Positions 1-4,848 of a DNA stretch of 7,853 nucleotides are shown piece by piece; the first letter of the stretch is position 1; every line of letters begins with the position of its first letter. This DNA is from Massilia sp. UBA2604. Lineage in GTDB: Bacteria; Pseudomonadota; Gammaproteobacteria; Burkholderiales; Burkholderiaceae_D. Location of the stretch: contig DDKG01000154.1 of assembly GCA_002339265.1 (NCBI GenBank), positions 5,386 through 13,238 of the forward strand, given 5' to 3'. Position numbers and translations under genes: made by a program. The notes below the pieces were generated by a model. It had not been told where the DNA came from, searched no databases, and saw only the letters and a program-made list of their open reading frames with translations.

Positions 1-1118
1 CCGACTTCCGAAAACTCGGGGAAGTTGCCCAGGTTGGCGAAGTCGGCCAGCTTGTTGATCCAGTCGTTCAGCTCGACCATCATGGCCGGGTTGTCGTTGA
101 TCGTCAGCGGCGCATCCTGGCCGCTCGGCAGGCCTTTCGGGCCGGTCGAGATCACGCGCTCGGCCAGCAGCTCGGTCTCGGCCACGTCGATCATCTCGGC
201 CGGAGTGGCGAACAGCGGCGTCACCGGACGGTCGATGGCGTCGGCCGCCAGGCTTGCCAGGTCGTCGTGGGCCAGCAGCCAGCGCTTGACGTCGGTGGTC
301 GACAGGCCGGACTGGCCCAGGTGCACGCGCTGGCGCTCGATCTGGTTTAAAGCACGAGAGAACATGCCTTGCATGTTCAAGAGTGCGCTTTGTGCTCTCC
401 CGATGGCCTGGGCCGCGCGGTGCGTGGCGGAATCCGCCCGTTCGTCCGAGGTGATGGCGCGCAGGATGACGGAACCCTTCTCCACCCAGTCGCAGGCCAT
501 ATGCCACTTGGCCTGGGAGGTACGGAGGCGAAACTCGGAGCCGGACGCGATCGCGTCGCGGAATTCCTCGGTCAATTCGATCAGGCGGCCCAGCAGGTGC
601 TTCAACTGGTCGACGGTGACGCCGCCGACCGCCTGGGCGCCGGCCACCTGCGACAGCAGGAAGCCCATCTCGGCGTCGTCGTCTTCCGGTTTGCCCAGAG
701 CCAGCAGGGTCTCGAGCGCGGACAGGACATTCCTCGCCAGCGGCGTGATGCGGTACACCGCGGCCGGGGCGTCCCAGGCCAGCAGGCCGTGGCCGCGCAG
801 GCGGTTCAGCACCGTCTCCAGGCTCTCGGGGATCAGGTAGGCCAGCTTCTGGTTGATGTCGGCGCGCGAGAACGCCGAGCTGGCGGTATCGCCGGCCAGT
901 TCGCGCAGGACGAGCAGACGCACCAGCACGCCATCCTGGGTGCCGTGGAACAGGGCCGTGAAGGCCGACAGCATCGGCTGGGCACGCTTGAGGTGGAAGA
1001 CCTGCTCGATTTCGTCGGGAGCGACGCCTTCCTGGAAGTGTGCCTGCAGCGGATCAAGTTCCGGCGCTAAGGCCGGGGAGTCGGCAGCGAGGGCCGCGCC
1101 GGCTTGTGGATCGATCAT
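1..1118 (-). CDS. Putative MukF/MksF-like kleisin subunit, winged-helix protein (partial, C-terminus off window)
   Basis: Reading frame open from an ATG at 1118 to the left edge: 372 complete codons and no stop. The start is firm, because the nearest in-frame stop upstream is near 1177 and no ATG, GTG or TTG lies between; the Shine-Dalgarno is weak. Seen: residues about 45-135 look like a winged helix ending in a wing and helix (VYRITPLARNVLSALETLL, 121-139). Long amphipathic helices follow at about 168-192 and 235-265, then a segment around 281-318 (HDDLASLAADAI ... LFATPAEMIDVAETELL). Known: MukF has an N-terminal winged helix followed by a helical middle domain, and its corresponding stretches (an IYRLTPLG wing and a late ANADRLLDM segment) look similar by eye. 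Inference: a condensin-type kleisin that would bridge an SMC ATPase, first gene of an operon running left. Alternatively a winged-helix protein of unknown role. The gene is sure; the function is tentative. Confidence 0.6.
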   Translation of the reverse strand, partial: MIDPQAGAALAADSPALAPELDPLQAHFQEGVAPDEIEQVFHLKRAQPMLSAFTALFHGTQDGVLVRLLVLRELAGDTASSAFSRADINQKLAYLIPESLETVLNRLRGHGLLAWDAPAAVYRITPLARNVLSALETLLALGKPEDDDAEMGFLLSQVAGAQAVGGVTVDQLKHLLGRLIELTEEFRDAIASGSEFRLRTSQAKWHMACDWVEKGSVILRAITSDERADSATHRAAQAIGRAQSALLNMQGMFSRALNQIERQRVHLGQSGLSTTDVKRWLLAHDDLASLAADAIDRPVTPLFATPAEMIDVAETELLAERVISTGPKGLPSGQDAPLTINDNPAMMVELNDWINKLADFANLGNFPEFSEV

Positions 1119-1164
1119 CGTTGTTACCAGTCTCTCGTGCGCGGTCGAGACGGGCCTGGATGGC

Positions 1165-1198
1165 CAATATTAACAATATTGACACGGATGTATTGACA
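1165..1198. promoter_or_regulatory. Palindrome plus direct repeats upstream of the kleisin-like gene
   Basis: CAATATT (1165-1171) and AATATTG (1175-1181) form a perfect 7-bp inverted repeat around AAC. The octamer TATTGACA occurs at 1177-1184, overlapping the palindrome, and again at 1191-1198, 14 bases apart start to start, which is over one helical turn. The stretch is markedly AT-rich within GC-rich DNA. It lies 47-80 bases before the ATG at 1118 and downstream of the probable -10 box, so a protein bound here could act as a roadblock repressor. The binding protein is unknown. Confidence 0.5.
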
Positions 1199-1224
1199 GG
1201 CCCGACCGGCGTCGCGGGGGCGTC

Positions 1225-1233
1225 AGTATAACA
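1225..1233 (-). promoter_or_regulatory. Probable extended -10 promoter of the kleisin-like gene
   Basis: Read on the minus strand, TGTTATACT has a TATACT -10 hexamer (1225-1230) preceded by the TG of an extended -10. Transcription would start near 1218, giving a leader of about 100 bases. No good -35 box lies at 16-18 bases; an upstream TTGACC is only 12 bases away, too close. The extended -10 may compensate. Confidence 0.4.
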
Positions 1234-1251
1234 GGCTGGACTGGTCAATCA

Positions 1252-1286
1252 GCGATTGCCGGCCCCGATCCAAGGCCGGCAATTGC
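1252..1286 (-). terminator. Strong hairpin after the DUF3108 pair
   Basis: ATTGCCGGCC (1255-1264) pairs perfectly with GGCCGGCAAT (1274-1283) around a 9-base loop, and one G-U plus two further pairs extend the stem to 1252-1286. It begins 20 bases after the stop of the second DUF3108 gene and precedes the next promoter on the same strand, the expected place for a terminator. No T-tract follows on the minus strand, so intrinsic termination is uncertain. It could instead protect the mRNA 3' end. Confidence 0.45.
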
Positions 1287-1306
1287 GGGAAAGACACAAA
1301 CGTGAG

Positions 1307-2068
1307 TTATGGTTGGGAAATACTCTTGAGCGTCTGTTCGATGGTTTCCTTGTCGCCTTCCGTGAAGCGGATCTTGACTGGATACCATTCATGCGCGGGC
1401 GCCAGCCACACCTCGATGCTCTGGTCGCGGCTGTCCGGCAGGGCTTCGCGGCTCACCAGCACGGCATCGATCTGGCCCAGCCCGGTCTTCACCTTTTCGC
1501 GCTTGACCACCTTGAAGGTCCAGGCTTCGGCGCTGCTGCGGCCTGCGACAAAGAACGGCCATTCCGAGCCCGGCTTGAACTTGTCGCCGGCGGCGCGCGC
1601 AACGGCCGCCAGCTGCCAGGTGATCGATACCCGGTCCTGCTCGCCGCCCTTGAGCGGATAGGTCTTGTCGCCTTCCGAGAAACTCATGACTTTTTCGCCA
1701 CGGTCGAAGGTGATCGAGGTAGGGTCCTTGCGCATGCGCTTTTCGGCAAACTCGGCCGGCGCCAGCCCGAACTCGTCGATGGCGCCCTGGCTGCGGTTGT
1801 CGAGCAGGGTGCCGAGGATGGCCACGCGCGACTCGACCCGCACATCGTACTTGCCGTCGCCGGCGCGCCAGGTGACGGTGGCGTCGCCCTTGAGCGACAG
1901 GCCGCGCTGGCGCGCGCTCAGGTCGTATTGCAGGTCGGCCGATGGCGGCAATTCGAAGGCGCGTTTGATCGCTGGATGCGCGGGATTGGCGGCCTGGGAG
2001 GTCGTGCTGCCGAGGGCGAGTGCCAGCGTGAACGCCACACCGGCTTGTCGAAAGTTGTCTAGAAGCAT
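1307..2068 (-). CDS. DUF3108 domain protein, exported (second of tandem pair)
   Basis: 253 residues. The N-terminus reads as a signal peptide: a short charged start, a hydrophobic run at about 10-20, and a likely cleavage after TTSQA (residue 26). The rest is a DUF3108 domain, with SQGAI (93-97), GLAP (101-104), EKRM, YPL (137-139), QDRVSITWQLAAVAR (144-158) and the terminal block WLAPAHEWYPVKIRFTE (221-237). DUF3108 proteins are probably periplasmic or envelope-associated and of unproven function; nothing here suggests a catalytic site. Its ATG lies one base after the TGA of the upstream DUF3108 gene. A Shine-Dalgarno AGGA (2076-2079) sits 7 bases before the start, inside the last codons of that gene, which implies translational coupling. 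Family assignment is secure; role unknown. Confidence 0.9.
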   Translation of the reverse strand: MLLDNFRQAGVAFTLALALGSTTSQAANPAHPAIKRAFELPPSADLQYDLSARQRGLSLKGDATVTWRAGDGKYDVRVESRVAILGTLLDNRSQGAIDEFGLAPAEFAEKRMRKDPTSITFDRGEKVMSFSEGDKTYPLKGGEQDRVSITWQLAAVARAAGDKFKPGSEWPFFVAGRSSAEAWTFKVVKREKVKTGLGQIDAVLVSREALPDSRDQSIEVWLAPAHEWYPVKIRFTEGDKETIEQTLKSISQP

Positions 2069-2069
2069 A

Positions 2070-3215
2070 TCAAAATCCTGAATGGTTCAAGACGATATTA
2101 TTCACTGTTTGCGTGGTTACTGCTCCATTGGCCTCCGTATTGCGAATCCGCACTGGGTACCAGCCATGTTGCGGGGCCAGCCAGATGTCGAGAGTCGACT
2201 TGTAGGAGCCGGGCAGCGGCGGGCGCGTCAGATGCCAGGTTTGCAGCTTGCCGAGCCTGGTATCGATCTCTTCCTGCCCCACCACCCTGAACCGGTAAAC
2301 GCTGGCGTCGCGGTCTTCGCCGACAAAGATGTCGATATCGCCGCTTAACTGTTTTGCATCGCCGCGCGCGATCGCCGACAGCTGCAGCGGGATGCTGGCC
2401 TTGTCCTGGGCGCCCGGCACCAGCGGATAGGCGGCCTGCGACGCCGAGAAGGTCAGCTTGTTCTCGCCCCAGTTGAAATGGGTGGCCGTGAGCGAACGGC
2501 CGCGCCGCTTTTCCGTCATCCTGATCGGCGCGAAGCCGGTGGCGGCCACCGCGCCCTCGCTGTGCAAGACCACCAGGTTAACCCGCGTAAATACCACCCG
2601 GATGCCGGCTTCGACCTGGATCTTGTAGGTGTCGTCGTTCAGCTGCCAGGCCAGCACCGCCTCGCCCGACCATTCGGCGCCGTCCTTGTCGGTGCGCGCG
2701 ACGTCCAGCTTGATCGTGGCCGGGGGCGGCATGTCGACCTTGTAGCGGCGTATCTCGGAGACGGCGGGGGCAGCCGGTTCGGCGGGCGCCGGCGCTTCCG
2801 GCGCCGGGGGCGACGGGGGTGCGGGTAACGCTTCCACCGGCGCGGGGGTGGCTGGCGCGGGCTCCATGCCGCTGCCCCCGGGCACGCCATCCGCCGCTAC
2901 CGGCCCCTCCTCCATAGTGATGCCGCCATTCTCCACCGGCACGCCGGTGTCGATCGGCAGGGGAGGAATCACCGGCAAGGGCAGCGGCGCCGCCTCCGGC
3001 ACCGGCAGGGGTGCGGGTGGCGGCGGTGGCGGCGGCGCCTGGGCCGGCAAGACCTGCGCCAGGATCGTCGCCGCCCCGCCTTCGCCCTGGCCCTGGCGCG
3101 GCAGCTCCAGGTTCACGTCGAGCAGCACGCTCAGCACGATCCAGTGCAGCAATACGACCAGCGCGACCGGCAGCAGCCGGCGGCGACGCGGAAGGAAGAT
3201 CGGTGCGGATGGCAT
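2070..3215 (-). CDS. DUF3108 domain protein with TonB-like membrane anchor and proline-rich linker
   Basis: 381 residues. Seen in order: a basic patch RRRR (10-13); one hydrophobic helix (14-32) that looks like an uncleaved inner-membrane anchor; a proline- and alanine-rich linker of about 100 residues (54-152, including seven consecutive prolines at 61-67); then a DUF3108 domain (about 155-375) with SEGAV (219-223), GFAP (227-230), YPLVPGAQDKASI and WLAPQHGWYPVRIRNTE (345-361). The layout (basic, membrane helix, Pro-rich spacer, periplasmic domain) is like TonB, but I see no TonB C-terminal domain. Inference: the linker carries the domain across the periplasm. The start ATG has only a poor Shine-Dalgarno, and a perfect 13-bp inverted repeat flanks it. 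It is co-directional with the dehydrogenase upstream (63-base gap) and with its paralogue downstream. Confidence 0.9.
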   Translation of the reverse strand: MPSAPIFLPRRRRLLPVALVVLLHWIVLSVLLDVNLELPRQGQGEGGAATILAQVLPAQAPPPPPPPAPLPVPEAAPLPLPVIPPLPIDTGVPVENGGITMEEGPVAADGVPGGSGMEPAPATPAPVEALPAPPSPPAPEAPAPAEPAAPAVSEIRRYKVDMPPPATIKLDVARTDKDGAEWSGEAVLAWQLNDDTYKIQVEAGIRVVFTRVNLVVLHSEGAVAATGFAPIRMTEKRRGRSLTATHFNWGENKLTFSASQAAYPLVPGAQDKASIPLQLSAIARGDAKQLSGDIDIFVGEDRDASVYRFRVVGQEEIDTRLGKLQTWHLTRPPLPGSYKSTLDIWLAPQHGWYPVRIRNTEANGAVTTQTVNNIVLNHSGF

Positions 3216-3273
3216 ATCCGCTAGTGTAGCGCGGGCAAGGCCGGCGCTGCACGGCGCCCGGATCTTCCTTCCG
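3189..3273 (-). repeat. 13-bp perfect inverted repeat flanking the DUF3108 start codon
   Basis: On the plus strand CGGAAGGAAGATC (3189-3201) is the exact reverse complement of GATCTTCCTTCCG (3261-3273). In the minus-strand mRNA the upstream arm lies just after the dehydrogenase stop codon and the downstream arm covers codons 5-9 of the DUF3108 protein, so the AUG (3215) falls in the enclosed 59-base loop. The loop also holds a small GC-rich stem (3241-3247 with 3254-3261, one bulge, overlapping the arm by one base). The repeat is seen directly; control of translation or termination is inferred. Confidence 0.55.
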
Positions 3274-3278
3274 TAACG

Positions 3279-4031
3279 TCAGGTGGTCGCCCCGCCATCG
3301 ACGTTGAGCACGGCGCCGGTGATCTGGCGCGCCGCCGGGCTGGCCAGGAAGGCGACCGCCGCCGCCACATCGCGCGGGGCGTTGAAGCGTCCCAGCGGGC
3401 TCAGGGCTTTCTGGAATTCTGCAAACTCGCCATCGGCCGGATTCGCTTCGGTATCGGTCGATCCCGGCTGCACCAGGTTGACGGTGATGTCGCGCGCGCC
3501 CAGCTCGCGCGCCAGGCCGCTGGTGAAGGTCTTGAGCGCGGCCTTGGTCAGGTAGTAGACGGTTGAGCCTTCGCCGATGATGCGGTCGGCGCCGGCCGAG
3601 CCGATCGTGACGATGCGACCGCCCTGGCCCAGGTGCGGGATGGCGGCCTGCGCCGCCAGGATCGGACCGCGCACGTTCACATCCAGCATGGCGTCGATAT
3701 CCGCCACGGCGATATCGGCGATCGGCGCATAGCGTGCGATCGCGGCGCTGTTGACCAGGATGTCCAGGCCGCCCAGCACCCGCGCCGCTTCGTCGACCGC
3801 GTGCCGGATCGCGGCCGGGTCGGCGCTGTCGGCCTGGATCGCGACCGCCTTGCGGCCGCGGCCTTCGATGGTGCGCACGACTTCCTGGGCGCGCTCGGCC
3901 GAGCGCTCGTAGGTGATCGCCACGTCCGCCCCTTGTTCCGCCAGTTCGATGGCGATCGCGGCGCCGATGCCGCGCGAAGCGCCGGTGACGATGGCGCGCT
4001 TGCCTTGCAGATTCCTTTGCAGATCAGTCAT
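3279..4031 (-). CDS. Short-chain dehydrogenase/reductase (SDR), FabG-like
   Basis: 250 residues, normal for a classical SDR. Seen: the Rossmann cofactor motif TGASRGIG (16-23); NSAA (94-97) where most relatives have NNAG; the structural Asn in VNV (119); a likely catalytic Ser145 in IGSAG; YYLTK with Tyr159 and Lys163 as the YxxxK pair; and a terminal NVDGG (243-247). Arg20 in the glycine motif favours NADPH, which is an inference. The protein is cytosolic and reduces a carbonyl or oxidises an alcohol; the substrate cannot be told. I chose the ATG at 4031 rather than one 20 codons upstream because AAGGGA (4036-4041) lies 4 bases before it, the Rossmann strand begins at the usual distance, and the probable transcription start (about 4056) leaves no room for the longer form. 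It is divergent from a TetR gene that probably represses it. Confidence 0.93.
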   Translation of the reverse strand: MTDLQRNLQGKRAIVTGASRGIGAAIAIELAEQGADVAITYERSAERAQEVVRTIEGRGRKAVAIQADSADPAAIRHAVDEAARVLGGLDILVNSAAIARYAPIADIAVADIDAMLDVNVRGPILAAQAAIPHLGQGGRIVTIGSAGADRIIGEGSTVYYLTKAALKTFTSGLARELGARDITVNLVQPGSTDTEANPADGEFAEFQKALSPLGRFNAPRDVAAAVAFLASPAARQITGAVLNVDGGATT

Positions 4032-4045
4032 GATATCCCTTTGTG

Positions 4046-4058
4046 TAATGATCGATAC
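4046..4058. promoter_or_regulatory. Presumed TetR operator copy 1 (SDR start site)
   Basis: TAATGATCGATAC matches the second copy at 4102-4114 in 11 of 13 positions, and the decamer GATCGATACA (4050-4059) is shared exactly. One half of the palindrome is imperfect here. It covers the expected SDR transcription start. Confidence 0.5.
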
Positions 4059-4062
4059 AGAA

Positions 4063-4091
4063 ATACTAGACCTCATCAGAAGCGCTGTCAA
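4063..4091 (-). promoter_or_regulatory. Sigma-70 promoter of the SDR gene
   Basis: On the minus strand a perfect -35 TTGACA (4091-4086) is separated by exactly 17 bases from TAGTAT (4068-4063), a good -10. Transcription should start near 4056, giving a leader of about 25 bases that contains the Shine-Dalgarno AAGGGA. The start point falls inside one copy of the presumed TetR operator, as expected for a repressed promoter. Confidence 0.75.
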
Positions 4092-4123
4092 TTGAATTTT
4101 TTATCGATCGATACATATATAAT
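4092..4123 (+). promoter_or_regulatory. Promoter of the TetR gene
   Basis: TTGAAT (4092-4097) abuts the opposing SDR -35 box with no gap. The -10 is either TATATA (4116-4121, spacing 18) or the consensus TATAAT (4118-4123, spacing 20). With either, transcription starts near 4128-4130, which is past the ATG at 4122. Confidence 0.6.
4102..4113. promoter_or_regulatory. Presumed TetR operator copy 2 (tetR promoter)
   Basis: TATCGATCGATA is a perfect 12-bp palindrome. It lies in the spacer of the tetR promoter, just before its -10 box, and upstream of the SDR -35. The decamer GATCGATACA recurs at 4106-4115. TetR-family dimers bind palindromes, and operators between a divergent repressor and its target are typical. 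Binding itself is inferred. Confidence 0.55.
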
Positions 4124-4175
4124 GAAGTGGCGCGCGGCGTTGTCCCGACCTGCCGCCGGACCTATACTGTGTGCG

Positions 4176-4844
4176 ATGCAAAAAGCCGACCATTCCCTCA
4201 CGATCGAACCTGCCGAGCCAGCCGGCAAGGCGCGCGCTTCCCGCGCCCGCGGCCGGCCGCGCGCCTTCGACCGCGAGGCCGCCTTGTCGAAGGCCATGCG
4301 CCTGTTCTGGCAGCAGGGTTTCGACGCCACTTCGATCGCCGACCTTACCGCCGCGATGGGCATCGCCGCGCCGAGCCTGTACGCGGCCTTCGGCTCCAAG
4401 GAGGCCTTGTATGCCGAGGCGCTGGGCCATTACGGCGCCACCTACGCCTGGGGCTGGAAGAACTTCCTCGACGCCGCGACCGCGCGCGAAGCGCTCCAGG
4501 CCTGGCTGATGGATTCCGCCGCTTTCTTCACCGGCAGCATCGACGACGTTCCGCTCGGCTGCATGGCGACGCTGTCGATGATCGGCGCCGCCGGCCACGA
4601 GGAATTGCGCGAGCTGACCCACGCCGCGCGCGCGGCGCCGCGCGCGGTCATCAGGGCGCGCCTCGAGCAGGGCGTCGCCGACGGCGAACTCCCCGCCTCG
4701 GCCGACCTGGACGGGTTGACCCGCTTCCTGCAGATCGTCCAGAACGGCATGTCGCTCCACGCGCGCGACGGCGCCAGCCGCGCCGAACTGGAGGCCGTGG
4801 TGGAGGTGGCCATGCGCAGCTGGGACGCGCTGGTCGAAGGCTAG
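4176..4844 (+). CDS. TetR/AcrR-family transcriptional regulator
   Basis: 222 residues. Seen: a basic disordered N-terminus ending in RARGRPRAFDR (24-33); a TetR DNA-binding domain at about 33-80 with a helix-turn-helix around 53-72 (TSIADLTAAMG, then SLYAAFGSKEALY); and a helical ligand-binding and dimerisation half with PLGCM (126-130), a Gly-Cys motif common in this subgroup. The frame is open far upstream, and an ATG at 4122 would add 18 residues, but that ATG overlaps the -10 box; I therefore start at 4176, although it has no clear Shine-Dalgarno. It is divergent from the SDR gene across 144 bases containing two operator-like repeats. Inference: it represses itself and the SDR and is released by a small, probably SDR-related, molecule. 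It ends 4 bases from the stop of the convergent GMC gene. Confidence 0.9.
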   Translation: MQKADHSLTIEPAEPAGKARASRARGRPRAFDREAALSKAMRLFWQQGFDATSIADLTAAMGIAAPSLYAAFGSKEALYAEALGHYGATYAWGWKNFLDAATAREALQAWLMDSAAFFTGSIDDVPLGCMATLSMIGAAGHEELRELTHAARAAPRAVIRARLEQGVADGELPASADLDGLTRFLQIVQNGMSLHARDGASRAELEAVVEVAMRSWDALVEG

Positions 4845-4848
4845 GCCA

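Noticed and set aside
25..1070. Long plus-strand open frames (271 and 233 codons) opposite the left-edge gene
   Set aside because: They are antisense shadows of a GC-rich gene. The minus frame has coherent winged-helix and helical composition, while these are Arg/Ser- or Gln/Arg-rich without domain features.
1179..1198. TTGACA hexamers at 1179-1184 and 1193-1198 as plus-strand -35 boxes
   Set aside because: At 16-18 bases downstream the sequence is GC-rich with no -10 box, and no plus-strand gene follows. They are better read as part of the repeat cluster.
1622..1630. GATCGATAC inside the second DUF3108 gene, resembling the TetR operator decamer
   Set aside because: It is a single copy within coding sequence, lacks the palindrome and is more than 2 kb from the regulated promoters; coincidence is likely.
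1256..2062. 268-codon plus-strand frame opposite the second DUF3108 gene
   Set aside because: The minus frame encodes a signal peptide and a clear DUF3108 domain; the plus frame has no recognisable motif or Shine-Dalgarno.
2578..3252. 224-codon minus frame starting at a GTG and overlapping the first DUF3108 gene
   Set aside because: It is a frame-shifted reading of the proline-rich coding region (Gly/Ala/Arg-rich), with no domain and an upstream AAGGAAG 12 bases from the GTG.
3633..4175. Upstream extension of the TetR frame to a 403-residue protein
   Set aside because: It runs antisense through the SDR gene and across the divergent promoters; the TetR fold is complete from 4176.
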